64,000 nucleotides of DNA from Hydrangea macrophylla (lineage: Eukaryota > Streptophyta > Magnoliopsida > Cornales > Hydrangeaceae), in the NCBI GenBank assembly GCA_033977485.1, contig CM066991.1, positions 132,017,999 to 132,081,998 on the forward strand, written 5' to 3'. The notes under the pieces were generated by a model. The model was not told the DNA's origin and did no database searches. It saw only the letters and a list, made by a program, of their open reading frames with translations. Within the stretch, counting starts at the first letter, position 1, and every line of letters begins with the position of its first letter. Below, piece by piece: positions 11,527 to 23,913 of the stretch. The position numbers were made by a program, and so were the translations under genes.

Positions 11527-13526
11527 ATGGCCATGATGGAGAACATTGAAAATCTTGAATCTGCAAGGGAACTTTTGAGAACTAGCTTAGAGAAATCAAG
11601 AGATATATCTTCTGCATTAGACAAAACTGGCCCAAAGCTCCAACAGATCAACCAAGCATTGCCATCACTTGAAGCTTCTATCACAACAATAGCAAGAAAG
11701 GCCTCTCTTTTCGCAATCCAAGGACACATCGACCGCATTGTGGGTCCCGCTGCCGCTGTCCTAAAGGTCTTTGACACAACCCGAAGCCTCGAGGACTCGC
11801 TATTATCCACACCCTGTTCGGATCTCACTCGCTATCTTTCAATCCTCAAACAGCTCGAAGAGGCACTCAAGTTCTTAACTGATAATTCCGGGTTAGTTAT
11901 GCGGTGGTTAGATGATGTTTTACAGTCCTTGGAAGACAATGCATTTGATGATGATTTATATTTCTCAAATATCAAGAAATCCTTGAGAATACTCATTGAT
12001 TTACGTGCAAGCGAGGAGCGTTCTCGAAGCAATGGAGGGGCTCTATGCACTTCATTGAACAATCTTGAAGTTGAATTCAGACATCTTTTGATGCAGAACA
12101 GTTCTCCTCTTCCCTTCACTTCCTCCATTGATTCTCTGCCTTTACCAGAGCCTATTATTCAGAGCTTACATGCCATTATCGAGAGATTGGCTCTCAACAA
12201 TCGGCTTGAGAATTGCATATCGATTTATGTTGAAGTCCGAAGTTCAAATTCTAGAGAAACTTTACAAGCTCTTGACTTGGATTATCTAGATATTAAATTA
12301 TCTGAATTTGATAGTGTGCAAAGTATAGAGGGTTATATAGATCAGTGGGAGAAGCATTTGGAATTTTCAGTGAAGCGTCTTTTTGAGCTTGAGTTCAGAC
12401 TCTGCCATAGTGTTTTTGAGAAGCTAGGATCCGATGTTTACACGGGTTGCTTTTCAAAGATCGCTGTCCAGTCGGGTATTCATGGTTTCATCGAATTTGG
12501 GAACACGATTACCAAAGGTAAGAAGGATGCGATTAAGCTATTGAAGCTGTTAGACATTTTTTCGACATTGAACAATTTGAGATTGGATTTTAACCGTTTG
12601 TTTGGTGGGAAAGCTTGTGCGGAAATTCAAACTCAAACGAGGGAATTAATCAAGAAAATAGTTGATGGGGCTTCTCAAATTTTCTGGGAGCTTTCCGCCC
12701 AAGTGGAGCTACAGAGGCTAACGGATCCTCCTCAAGATGGTTCAGTTCCAAGACTGATAAGCTTTGTAACAGACTATTGCAATCAGCTTCTTGACGATAA
12801 ACATAGGTTCATATTGATTCAAGTCATTGAAATCCACTTGAGTTGGAAAAATGGGAAATTCGAAGAGGGTGTCCTTGAAAATGAGGTTTGCAATATTATA
12901 AATGCGATTGAGCTGAATTTGCAGAGATGGGCAAAGACATATGAGGATTCAACCTTGTCCTACCTTTTCTTGATGAACAATCACTGGTACATTTACAAGA
13001 ATATGAAGGGTACGAAGCTCGGGGACTTAATGGGTGATTCTTGGCTTAAAGGGCATGAGAAGTGCATGGAATATTACGTATCGATATATCTGAGGGAGAG
13101 TTGGGGAAATCTTCCTGCTGTTTTGAGTGAGGAGGGTCTGGTTTTGTTCTCAGGTGGACGAGCCGTGGGGCGTGATCTGGTGAAGAAGAGACTAAAAGCA
13201 TTCAATGAGGGCTTTGATGACATGTATAAGAAGCAATCTAAGTGGGTTGTTCCAGATAAGAGCTTGAGAGTGAAGATATGTCAGCTTGTGATGAAGATTG
13301 TTGTTCCTGTGTATACGAGTTTTACGGAGAGTTATTTGGGTTTGGTTGAAGAAGGGGGGTCTAGTCCTAAAAAATGTGTCAAGTACAGTGCTGAGAGTTT
13401 GGAGATTATGCTTAGCTCTCTGTTTCAGCCTCAACTTGGCAAGTATGGCACCACCAAATGCACACACTTGATTGGGAAAATCAAGAATGTTGTCACCAAT
13501 CACTTCTCCTCAACTCCTGCTGCTGC

Positions 13527-13530
<4 letters not shown>
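11527..13530 (+). CDS. Exocyst complex component EXO70, G-clade-like
   Basis: EXO70 proteins are subunits of the octameric exocyst, which tethers secretory vesicles to the plasma membrane through phosphoinositide binding. The reading frame is intronless, as usual for plant EXO70 outside clade A, and gives 667 aa. I chose the ATG at 11527 (MAMMENIENLES); an in-frame ATG at 11482 would add 15 hydrophobic or basic residues that homologues lack, and Met3 and Met4 are further alternatives. The N-terminus (~1-60) is a helical or coiled-coil segment with SLEKSRDISSALDKTGP, followed by the conserved GHIDRIVGPAAAVLKVFD. The Pfam Exo70 core occupies about residues 270-645. The closest remembered relatives are Arabidopsis EXO70G1/G2 (~680 aa). 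A long TC microsatellite begins at the base after the stop. Confidence 0.93.

Positions 13531-13607
<77 letters not shown>
13531..13607. repeat. (TC)38 microsatellite abutting the EXO70 stop codon
   Basis: A perfect TC run of 77 bases starts at the first base after TAA, so it would form the start of the 3' UTR. Confidence 0.95.
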
Positions 13608-13609
<2 letters not shown>

Positions 13610-15138
13610 ATACATGTACACATGTATGTATGTATGTGCTTGATAGCATATTGGAAGTTTTAAGTTAAAATGTTATAGTCGCACAATACTCACATCTTCA
13701 CTCCAGAAATGCATGGGAGTGATAGGCTCACTCTTAAGTTTAATGTGTAATTCCTAATTAAATTTAAATCAATGACATACAGCAAGGCTATTGATTGTGT
13801 TGATAGAAGAGAATGACTGTTACTTTGCATCATTTTGTTGGATGAGTGAGAAATTTATTTATTTATTTATTTATTATTTTTTTTATGCCTATTTCCCCCC
13901 GTGAGAATGCATTATTGATTTTTCTGCTCCTTTATTATGGGTTTCAGATGAGCAATAACTGTTGGTGTATTGAGAACAAGAACAGATGAGCTGTTCCAAC
14001 CATAAAATCAATGAGTTTCATTACCTTGGTTATAATCACCTTGGTTATAATCACTACTCAATGTCTCTCACTCTCTATTAAATTTTCGGAAAAGACTTGG
14101 TGCATTTTCTTAGATGCTTGTACTACTATGTTGATGTATGATTGATCCCCGTATACAGTGCGTCTGTGTGACATATATGTGGCACATAGGTCGACCAATA
14201 ATATGTTAGAACAATACTAAATCTTTCACTATTGACATGGCAATATCATTTAGCGTGAATTACATTGATCTCTCCAAATTTTCAAGCAATTGCATATCCC
14301 CTCTTTTCAGATTTTGAGCAATTACAAGTTTATCATGAAAATCTAAATACCAATAGTTTTCGATCAAAAGTCATTTTGTGGTTGTATAATAGTAAAATTG
14401 CCATTTTGAAAGACGAGATGATAAAGTTATCATCCGTTTTTTATTGTCTCGGGAATATGTTAATAGGGATTTGTAATTTCTGAAACTAGAGGGGTACTTC
14501 TAGCAATAGTCAAATCTCAGGGGAGGTTAGTATATATTACCCTGTCATTTACCTTAATTTCTCACCATGCTTTATACTCAATTTGGATTTGGACAGAAAG
14601 GGTTAGGTGGTTGAACTACTAAGTTTCATCATTTCCTTGTTCCATTTGTTCATTTCATTTGTTCCTATTGTTAACAGTGAGCCTGAGATATTTTAGGTGT
14701 TCAATTTGTATAAAGCATTTTGGGGTGGCTAAGGAATCAAAACTTCCCACCAACCACCAAAATCTCTTGTTCCAATTAGAAATAGGATATTGTTTTGACT
14801 AGTAGCTTGCAATGATGCTATGTACGGAAAAAAAACAAAAGTTAATCAGCCAATGAAAATTTGCACAGAAAATTCCACCGGTGTTATGGTTCTCAAATTT
14901 GGTTTCCAATCCGTGGCAGTTGTATCATTTAAAACTATTTTTAATAAAAATCAAGTTACTCCATTATTATTCAACGTGGTCTCAATGAAACCATAACATC
15001 ACTCTTCTAATAAGATACATAAACAAATGATTTGTGCAAATATACATGTGTACACATATAGAAGTATAATTTAAGTCTCATTTTCTGTCCAGTTCATGCG
15101 AGAACCAACGATATGTTAGTTTGACAAATAACAAAGTT
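13608..15138. other. Intergenic region with MITE remnants
   Basis: No gene seen. About 14253-14542 has loosely inverted ends (GTGAATTACATTGATCTC against GGGTAATATATACTAACCTC) and may be a decayed Mutator-like MITE. About 14877-15004 has GTGTTATGGTTCTCAAATTT on the left and a reverse-complemented GAGTGATGTTATGGTTTCA on the right, a member of the family also seen at 1770-1940. Confidence 0.5.
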
Positions 15139-15141
15139 TAA

Positions 15142-15696
15142 TGCTATATTTGGGAGTTTGTGACAGAAAAGAAAAGAAAAGAAGAGAAAGAGAAATGAAG
15201 ACGGTTTTTTCATCTTGTTTGAGAGTTTAGGACATAAGAGAAAGTTACTTTATTTCATCTTATTTGTAAGTTGAGAAGAAAATAAAAGAAGAAAGTTACC
15301 ATTCTACCCATGAAGGACTTCAAGTGATAGAGAGGAGAGACACCGAATCGTTAATGAAGAATAGAGAGAAAATTGTGGTCGTAGACGATCGTTTCTTGTG
15401 AGGCTATATTAGGCTCTTTTTTTTAGAGTGAATACACGTATGTTATGTATTATGGGAGTCGTAGGTTAATTTTCATAAAAATAAAATAAAGGGCATGATG
15501 GGTACTAAGAAAGATTTATTAATCTCCACTTTCTTTTCTCTCATTTTTCCCTCAATTTAAAGAGCAAGATATTGAGAGAAAGAGGGGTTAATTTTCTTTC
15601 GGTTTTCGTTTCTCTCCATACAAAAACTCTCAAATAAGAGAAAGTGGGTACTTCTCTCCCTTTCTTTCTTGCTTTTTTGAACTCCCAAACGTAGCC
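15142..15696. mobile_element. Tourist (PIF/Harbinger)-like MITE
   Basis: Ends TGCTATATTTGGGAGTTT and (reverse complement) GGCTACGTTTGGGAGTTC are flanked by TAA on both sides (15139-15141, 15697-15699), the 3-bp duplication typical of PIF/Harbinger. The purine-rich left and pyrimidine-rich right arms would fold back. Non-coding. Confidence 0.7.
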
Positions 15697-16235
15697 TAAG
15701 TGATTATCAGACAAGACAGGAGCTTCGGAGTGGACGAGGTATTGACCCCTATTGGGGGATTGCCCTAATGTTTCAATTGGTCTTCAAATCTTTCCAAAAA
15801 GCAAAAATGGGTTTCAAAAGTAGCAACGACCCAACTTTTCATTGGGCCCACTCTGCTGTGTTCGGGTTCACGTGGTGCTAATTGCTAAAGGCACAAGATC
15901 AACGGATCAGATCATTCCACGTTTCACCACTGTAAAAGTACATGAAGCTGATTCCTTACCGCGGCGATTTGTTGAAGAGTTACGTCCTAGTGAACCTCGA
16001 CGATATTTTCTTGTTTCTAGTCCTAGTGAACCTCGCAAATTATGTTGAGCAATGGGGCTCATCTTAGAGAGAGAAAGCTTAGCCTTCTCTCTAGTTTTTT
16101 GAGTCCATGAAGCAAGGTAAGCTTAGATGATCCTCAAGACTACGAGGACCACCCAAAGATCCCTACGCAAATGATTTTGTTGGGGATCTTTGGAAGAAAA
16201 CACGGCGTTCCTCGAATGTTCACAACAAGAGCGGC

Positions 16236-18880
16236 ATGGATGACACAAACATTAAAGCTAAGATGATAACTAAGGTCTCTAATCCTACTGATGCATTAGA
16301 CACTGATGATCCGTTAGTCAAGTGGGCGATTGATTGCGTCACGTCTGAAAAATCAAGGAAAAACTCTAGTGGTGTCCTCTCCACTAGTGCGGGTTCACCG
16401 TCTAAACTAGTGAAGCATGAGAACACTAGTAGAGATATTAGTTCAGCCTATACCCAGATTTGACAGTTACGAACTCAACTACAAGTTTGTGTCAATTCTG
16501 AGCAATCTACCCATGACTCAAAGGTTGAGTCAAGCTCACAAGCCATGCTAGGGAGTCCTATTGGCTCACAGGGGCCTACCACTGAAGGGTCCAGGGATGA
16601 AGGTCAAGAGCATGCTTTTGGAGAGCTGCAAGACTCCAGGGAGGTGGCTAAAATAAGGAGGCAAAGAGATGAAGATGATGGTCCTAAATCCGTTCTTCCC
16701 CTGATTGGATCCTATGCTGAGTTCAAAGCAAATCTTGATACCATTAAATGCAGGCTCACTCCATCTCTAAACAATAACAATGCATTCGTTAGGAGCAAGG
16801 GAATCACAGACCCAATTCCATTTTGTTTTGACTCTACTGACTCTCTACTAAAGGTTAGTTCTCTGTCCAAGGCTCCAAGTCTAAACCCAGAGCTGACCAA
16901 TTATGTTTTAGCCTGTGTTGATCACCAAGCCGATGGTTGCGAAGGTTATGCTCTGGTTTCTCCGCTTGGAAATGACGCTGGAAGAGTTGTATTTGATTCT
17001 CTAAAATCCGATGTTTCTAGTCCCAATGAGTTTGCCCATGGTCAAAGCCCTAAACCTTGCCTGCAAGTACCTACCGATAGGCCTGTTACTGTTCTAGACG
17101 TGGGTTGCACAATAGCTACCAATGAAGACGCTTCCTGCATGCAAGATATTAATTGCCCATCCACCTCTGATAAGGTTAGCGCAGGCGTTGCTCCAGACAC
17201 GTGTCAGAAGAATGAGACTATCCCAGCCTTTAATGGTCACATCCTTGCAGACATTGTGGTCTACCAGGAAACATTTACTACAAACGGATTGCCACATGAT
17301 TCGGTGGGACACGTGGCTGTTTTTGATGCAGCCACTACGCTTAACGCAGTGGACCATTTGGCTTCTTCAGTCCCAAGCCTTACTAGTAGGGCCCAGATCA
17401 TTAATGCTAGCATCGAATATGAGCTTGCCCATAATGACTGCATTAAATGTAAGGCTGGCCAAGGTATGGTCACCCGAGGAAATCTGTCTCTCGGTCACAA
17501 TCATGCCGTTGATGGAGACTTAACGATGGCCCCACAGCCTAATCAGTCCTCTAATTATCAGGCTACATGCAGACACTAAGAGGGATATCCAATGCAAATC
17601 CACGAAGAGAAGAAGGACAGGCCGTGGGATTGGACCTGTGTCTCAAGCCCTATTTGCAAGAAAGAAAACATGCAGACACTGTCAAAACGTGGGCGGGGTT
17701 ACTTTCCACCTCTACTCCTGATTTTATACTAACTCACGTCCAACTTGACTCATGCAGACAAGGAAATAAACTTTTTGTTCCCACAATAGTTACAGAACGA
17801 GGTAGGCAGGAGTGGCACAATACATTGGTGGGTTTCTTTCTTGATCGGAAGTTACCCTACTCTCTTGTGGTTCCAGCTACAACAAAATTATGGGGTAATG
17901 CTGGCCTTGTGGATACCCTTGCTATTGATCAGGGTACCTTTTTCTTTATGTTTGACACTCATTTTTCTCTTGAAGCTGTCCTGGAAGGTAGCCCTTGGTA
18001 TTTTGCAGGCAGACCCATCATTCTCAGCAAATGGGAACCACATCTCTCAATTGAGAAGGATAAGATTACCTCGATTCCGATCTGGGTCCATTTTTTTAAT
18101 ATTCCTCTTGAATACTGGACCCCAGAAGGCCTGAGTTACATTGCCAATATGATTGGGAAGCCTCTACATGTCGATAAAACGACAGCTACGAGGAGATGAA
18201 TTATCTATGCTCATATCTGCATTGAAGTTGATGCCATTGAGGAGTGGCTCACTGAGTTTGAATTAGAAGCTACTGAAGGGATTAAACCGATTTCCGTCAA
18301 GGTTGAATATCAATGGACTCCTTCTAGATGCACTGAGTGTAAGTGCTTTGGACATGATTGTCAAGCTGTTAAGCGTTCTATTCCTACCTATGTAAAGGCT
18401 CCCAACACTTCGCAAAGGTGGGTTCCCGCCAATCAAGCGACCTCAAACCAACACCCGATTGCTAATCCTACAACAGACCCTCTTGATGAGGGGCAATGGA
18501 CTGACGTTAGGCAAAAAAGGAAAGGAAAGGCGGTGGTTCCTATGGTGGAGCAGGTTACTCCTTGGAAAACAATGGGCGATGGCTTTCTTCCAACACACTT
18601 TAAGTGCAATAACAAGGCGGCAGGCTCTATGGAAGCTCACAGATCCAGGGCGCACAAGACCTCAGTTCCTACGATCTCTAAGTCTCAGACTATGGTTAAT
18701 GGCTCCACTTCTTTTGATTCACGGCATATCTCAATCAGTAACTCGTTCAATGGATTGATTCCGTATGAGTATGATTTGCAGGAGGATGATCAGTCTCAAG
18801 ATGAAACAGAGGAAGCTCTTGATGAACAGGCGGATCATGCTATTAGGCCTTCTCCATTGGGGCCTATGTCAGCTAGATAA
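16236..18880 (+). pseudogene. Decayed LINE ORF1 (gag-like, DUF4283 + zinc knuckle)
   Basis: Remnant of a plant L1-type non-LTR retrotransposon ORF1, whose product would bind element RNA. The frame opens at 16236, meets TGA at 16461-16463, resumes in the same frame to 17579, shifts frame near 17560-17580, meets another TGA at 18197-18199, and resumes to TAA at 18878-18880. The segment 17750-18200 reads as a DUF4283 domain (LVGFFLDRKLPYSLVV, then GSPWYFAGRPIILSKW, then IPIWVHFFNIPLEYW). A short knuckle CTECKCFGHDC at about 18335 lacks the usual spacing before its last cysteine. No reverse transcriptase follows. The DNA to about 19139 looks like a LINE 3' end, closing on an A8 run. Flanking duplications were not found. 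Confidence 0.8.
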
Positions 18881-19139
18881 GCTAAGAAGGAGGCAAAGAT
18901 GCAATTTAGCAGAAGTCGGCCGAAAGGTCGGCATCGCTCTTGATGGTCTGTGGTTAGGATTGTACGTTGAGGGAGTCTTGCTTTGCTCTCCTCCCATGTA
19001 TTACATGTCGCTATGATTGCTTGTTTGTGCGTTATTTTCATTTTGTTCTTGCTTTCTTAGCATGCTTTGAGCTTCTTTGTAATATCCTGGGGTTTGGCCC
19101 TTTTTCGGTTATTTATTCACCATTTCCCGAAGAAAAAAA

Positions 19140-19631
19140 ATTGCTGCTGCAAGCTCGGAGGAAAATGGTTTTAAGTCATGTTCATGGCCTTTAGGACCTT
19201 TATTTATTTCGCATTTAATTTGTCATTAATTGCAAAGCAAAATGATATGTTTACTAGAGTATTCTCTAGAAAGCTTCTGATTGCTCTTGTCACTGCAAAT
19301 AATTCCTCTCTGCTGACTCTTTTTAACTTACTTTCTTGTAGTATATGTATGATATGGTAGCTAGCATATACATCTTGTTAAAAGTTAATTCAGTCTTCCT
19401 GACAGTTTTTTTTTGCATGGGTGGGCATATATATATATATATATATATATTCTGTATTTCAGGATTATTAAAGAAAAATAAAAGCTCAGAGTTGGATGCA
19501 ACACTTCAAAAAAACTCGCTTGTTGGATTGGAGGCCATAAAAAAAACATACATGTATGACACCTTACATATGTGACCTATAATTAGATAATTTAGATTGA
19601 CTTGTGGAGTCGGTGGCCTCTCTCCCTCCCC

Positions 19632-19668
<37 letters not shown>

Positions 19669-19679
19669 TGTCTCTCTGA
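19140..19679. other. Intergenic DNA downstream of UGT, with simple repeats
   Basis: No gene seen. An (AT)n tract lies near 19427-19450. A C15 run (about 19628-19642) continues into a (CT)n tract to about 19667, just past the UGT stop on its 3' side. Confidence 0.7.
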
Positions 19680-21173
19680 CTACATAACGTAGACGGACAG
19701 AGTCGATGGACTGTAGAAATTAGTAGATTTCACATAATTTTTTCTCTCCAGAGTGAGGTGCTCAATCAGTTCATCTAACTTGGTATCAGAGGATCCACCT
19801 TTCTCCACAGCTTGCTTAGCCATCTGACCAAATGCTTTTGCCCGCTCCCTAGCTTTCCTCCCTCTCTCTCCACTCATCAACTCCTTCACTCCATCACAAA
19901 TCACATCACATTGGACAGCCACACTTTCCTCTCCTCGTGGGACCACTACCCCGGCTCCCAATCCCTCGGCTACGTACTTAGCATTCAATGGCTGTTCAGC
20001 CCCCATTGGCCAAGCCAATAGTGGAACCCCCATTGACAAGCTCTCCAACACCGAGTTCCAACCACAATGACTCAAAAACCCACCCGTTGAGGGGTGCGCT
20101 AATATACTCCGTTGCTCCACCCAATCCCTTACAACAAATCCCCTCTCCTTCACCTTCTCCTCCCAACCGTTTGGCGGGTCCCATGTTTTAGATCTTGTCA
20201 CCCAAAGAAACGGATGCCCTGCCATCTCCAGCCCGAGTGCGATCTCATCCATCTGCTTGTTCGAAACCTGTGATTGTGTCCCGAAGGATACGTATATCAC
20301 AATGTTCGGACCATCTTGTTTGTTCAGCCACTCGATGTACGGACACGATTGATCATCCTCGACGTTACTATCTCCTCCTTCATGTTCAATCTCATGATTG
20401 AGAAGTAGAAGTGGACCCACACACCATGCCTTGACATTCTTCCTAGAGAATGACTCAAGTGCATATATATAGTCACCTTCAAGCTCTTCAAAGCTATTGA
20501 CTACAAAGCCCCAGCTATTTTTATCAGCTTCTCCGACCTTCGCCATGAACCGTGACCACGGATCATCATCAGCATTGGCGTGTCGGATGGAGTCTGGTAA
20601 GTCAGTTCGGGTCAAGATGAAGGGCACTTTAATTAGTTGTAGAAACGGTAGAGTACTATCAGAATCCAATGCAACATTAATGCACGGACGGTTCAAAGCA
20701 GAAGCCTTCGCAACCGCCATAGGTAGGACCCCCATACCATGGCTCACAAGCCGAGGAATGCCAAATAAACTACACGAATCCAGCGTCCATGGTAGGAAAA
20801 AGTCCGAAATCACGCATATAGGTAGAGATTCGGCTTCAAACATGTCCTTAAGTAGACGCTCGAAAGGCTCTTTGAGCTTTTCGGTAGCCACCATAAACGG
20901 TAGGAAAAGATCCGGAGAAGGAAGATTTGAAGTGTTCTCGCAACCTTCTGGTAACCCTTCAACGCGCGGAAATGGGATGATAGAGAGAGAGATTTGTGGG
21001 TGTTTTGAGACCTTGGAATGTATGTACTGAGCGTTTAATGGGGTGGTGATGATGGTTATTTTGAGACCTCTGTGGGAGAGAGCTTTGGAGAGATCTAGTA
21101 ATGGGAGGGTGTGGCCTTGAGCCATGTATGGGAAGATGACTATATGGGAGGCCGGTTGTGATGCAGAAACCAT
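19680..21173 (-). CDS. UDP-glycosyltransferase, family 1, UGT90A-like
   Basis: Cytosolic GT1 enzyme that transfers a sugar from UDP-sugar to small lipophilic acceptors such as flavonoids. The acceptor cannot be read from sequence. It is intronless and 497 aa from the ATG at 21173; the in-frame ATG 17 codons upstream would add a charged extension not usual in the family. His21 in MAQGHT is the expected catalytic base and Asp124 in VISDFF its likely partner. The PSPG box runs from Trp351 to Gln394, exactly 44 residues, with HCGWNS, a conserved Glu and a final Gln, the last suggesting UDP-glucose preference. Segments such as VSFGTQSQVSNKQ and SHCGWNSVLES...AEQPLNAK resemble remembered UGT90A1/A2. 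The frame is intact. Confidence 0.93.
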   Translation of the reverse strand: MVSASQPASHIVIFPYMAQGHTLPLLDLSKALSHRGLKITIITTPLNAQYIHSKVSKHPQISLSIIPFPRVEGLPEGCENTSNLPSPDLFLPFMVATEKLKEPFERLLKDMFEAESLPICVISDFFLPWTLDSCSLFGIPRLVSHGMGVLPMAVAKASALNRPCINVALDSDSTLPFLQLIKVPFILTRTDLPDSIRHANADDDPWSRFMAKVGEADKNSWGFVVNSFEELEGDYIYALESFSRKNVKAWCVGPLLLLNHEIEHEGGDSNVEDDQSCPYIEWLNKQDGPNIVIYVSFGTQSQVSNKQMDEIALGLEMAGHPFLWVTRSKTWDPPNGWEEKVKERGFVVRDWVEQRSILAHPSTGGFLSHCGWNSVLESLSMGVPLLAWPMGAEQPLNAKYVAEGLGAGVVVPRGEESVAVQCDVICDGVKELMSGERGRKARERAKAFGQMAKQAVEKGGSSDTKLDELIEHLTLERKNYVKSTNFYSPSTLSVYVM

Positions 21174-21531
21174 AGTAACAACTACAGTATGATCTTTTTG
21201 TTTTGTTGGGAAGAATTTTCTCAAACTTTCATAGAATTTTCTGATTTATTGTTGAAATTTGAAAAGACTAATATAATGGGTGTTACATGCATCCCCCCAT
21301 CCTTTAGATTAGTATCATTATATTCATTCTATTTTGGCAGCCTCTATTTTTGGTGGGAATGTAAAGGCACTGTCGGTGACATTAATGTCTAAATTTATTG
21401 GAATACTAGCTAGCTAGCATACTAGTCTGATTCTTGAATGTAGCGGGTGACAATCATGAAAGACAGCGTTTTGCATCATATTGTTGAGGAAACCCAATTA
21501 ATGCGTTGCATAACTTGCATGTGCCTTTTTA

Positions 21532-21705
21532 GAGTATAGATTGGGACACAAACAAACACACAACTTTTGAGACACAACCTAAATAATGTGTCTATCTCTC
21601 TCTTGTGATGTCACTGGACCCCACAGTGACACAGGAGAGAGATAGACACATTATTTGAGTTGTGTCCCAAAAGTTGTGTGTTTGTTTATGCCCCAAGTAT
21701 TACCC
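21532..21705. mobile_element. Mutator-like fold-back MITE, 174 bp
   Basis: Nearly full-length inverted arms (left ...TTGGGACACAAACAAACAC; right ending ATGCCCCAAGTATTACCC) are flanked by a perfect 9-bp duplication GCCTTTTTA (21523-21531 and 21706-21714), the Mutator signature. The core TCTATCTCTCTC...CCACAGTG is shared with elements at 42552 and 49100. Confidence 0.85.
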
Positions 21706-22178
21706 GCCTTTTTATATGTCAGATATCATATATAATTCGTATTCAACCTCCCATGATGGGGGGCAATTCTATGATTCGATAGGATCGTTTTTTTTTTTTT
21801 TTAGGAACAACTTTGCTTATTTGAGAAATAATATTTTGTTATATTTAGTACAAAAATTTATTACCAAAATATGACCAAAGTTTATTACCAATAATTTTGG
21901 TATTTTCGGTATGAAAATATGTTACCAACATATAGAATTCTCCCCTTGATGATGGTGGTATAATTGCTAGCAAATGATATCTTGGAAAAAATTTGCGCTA
22001 ATTTCCAAACCAAAATTTTGACCCCACACATCAATTTCGCCATTTTTTTAACGGATTCATCAATTTTTCACCTTATTTTTCAAACGCACCAAATTTCTAA
22101 AAACGTCTTTCAAAACACGACTTGAAATAAATTTTTTTGTTTTTTAAAAAAAAAGACAACTTAAAAAATTAATTTTAG

Positions 22179-22305
22179 TGCATAATAACTTAAGTGGCAA
22201 AGAGCTTGACATATATAAGTCTTCTCCCATACATAGGTTCGGAGTTCGAACCTCATTCCATCCCCACATAAAAAGAAAAAAGAAAAAAGAAAAAGAAAAG
22301 AAAAG
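22179..22305 (+). mobile_element. tRNA-derived SINE
   Basis: A box-A-like TAACTTAAGTGGCAAAGAGC and a box-B-like GAGTTCGAACCTC are followed by an AAAAG-rich tail. A perfect 9-bp duplication TAATTTTAG flanks it (22170-22178 and 22306-22314). Relative at 38448-38560. Confidence 0.75.
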
Positions 22306-23913
22306 TAATTTTAGCTAAAAGCGTGAAGCACATCTTGAAAACTTCATCCACTTCCATGTTAAAGAGTCACCGTGTTATTCCACTTCCATGTCAAGAGTCA
22401 CTCATCTCTTGGAAAGGAAGCTGTTTCCATGTTTTCAACATTTTCACATTTTATATAAGGGTTTTAAATACACTACACCCATCTGGTTTCGCCCATTTTT
22501 CACTTTCCCTGGCCTGTAGTTGAGAAAGGAGAGAATTAAAAAGGAAAGAAAAAGAACTTCAGATATTTAAGGGTCCGTGATGATAGATCTCTACCTATTC
22601 AAAAGGCTCTCTCTCTTCTTCATTCTCAAACCGAGTCAAACGGAATAATTTTGACAATATCCATGTCGTGAACGAGTCACCGATCATCATAAGAAATTTC
22701 TGCTTCATGTGTGAGGTGAAATCACTTGTTTGCAAGAAATTGCTTCAGTAATTATCTCATAGATTTTAGGGTGAAAAAAGTGCAATTTTGTATAACAGTT
22801 ATTTTGCATCTTCAGATTAAACTTTCACAACAAAAAGGGAAAAAATAAAAAAAAAAAAGAAAGATTGCATAGACTTATTCTCTCAAGAGTAATGAAACAT
22901 GCACATAAATTAATGGCCCAGATCTTTATGACACTTTATGTGCACATAGCACTACCCTTCTCTCAATCAAATTTCATATATGCGTATAATATAAACAACA
23001 ATTAATAATTGTCCAAAAATATTTTAAACTTTCGTTCTTTTTACACCCTTACCAAAACATACTACTGCACTTATGAGAATTCTTTCTTAGTTTTTATCGG
23101 AACCTGTTTTAAGAGTGATTAAAGAACACACACACAACCCCACGCAATAAAAAAGACTTTTACTAAACACGGGTATGTGTAAAACTCCGTGCCTTCCCAA
23201 CAACCTCATGGTATTTTAAGGACAAAGATTTTCATACAATTCCTTGGGTGTGGTTTGTTAGACTCCTCTCACAATAGTAGGACCCAGAATTTAAAAAATA
23301 GTTTTTAATAAATTAATCTTTTAGTACTGGATTCCACTGTTGTGAGAGAGAACCTAACGAATCACACATACAGAAATGTATGGAAGTTGTTTCCGTATTT
23401 TAAACAATAAATAAACTAATATGTCTTCATAAAGTTGATGTTCAAAGGTTGAGAAAGATTAATCTTGGTGAGAGATTCAATCAAAAGAGTGCTCTAGAGT
23501 TGCCGATAACTACTCTCACAAGCAGTAGTAACAAGATGTTAAAAAAAAAAAAATGTGCAATTAACACCAGAATGCTACTTTTCAGATGTTATTAACTCCA
23601 AGTGGCTAGGCATTGAACAGTTCACTCTCCACAAAATACATGTTTATGAAGCACCTGAAAAACCATCTACTAGCTTATATCAAAGTTTTCACACATACGC
23701 CTACTAGCTCAACTAGGGTTAATTTGGTTCCCTCCAAATCCATTAAAGGTGGCCACAATCTTACCTAAAAAAAATAATGCATAATGAAGCTAGTAATACA
23801 ATTAAGTCATTTTTTTTTTGTAGGGAAATCAAAGAGAGAACATGGAAAAAAAGGCCGAGATGCATTTCCGTACATCAAAAATCCACAAAAACACAGATTC
23901 CACTTACCATTAT
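22306..23913. other. Intergenic region with one small MITE
   Basis: No gene seen. At 23245-23370 a probable MITE has ends TGGGTGTGGTTTGTTAGACT and (reverse complement) TATGTGTGATTCGTTAGG, each followed inward by CTCTCACAA. It is related to the element at 48887-49017. Otherwise AT-rich and featureless. Confidence 0.5.

Noticed and set aside
13458..13663. Open frames encoding long Leu-Ser runs
   Set aside because: They are translations of the TC microsatellite after the EXO70 stop.
20497..21030. 177-codon plus-strand open frame
   Set aside because: Antisense shadow of the UGT coding sequence.
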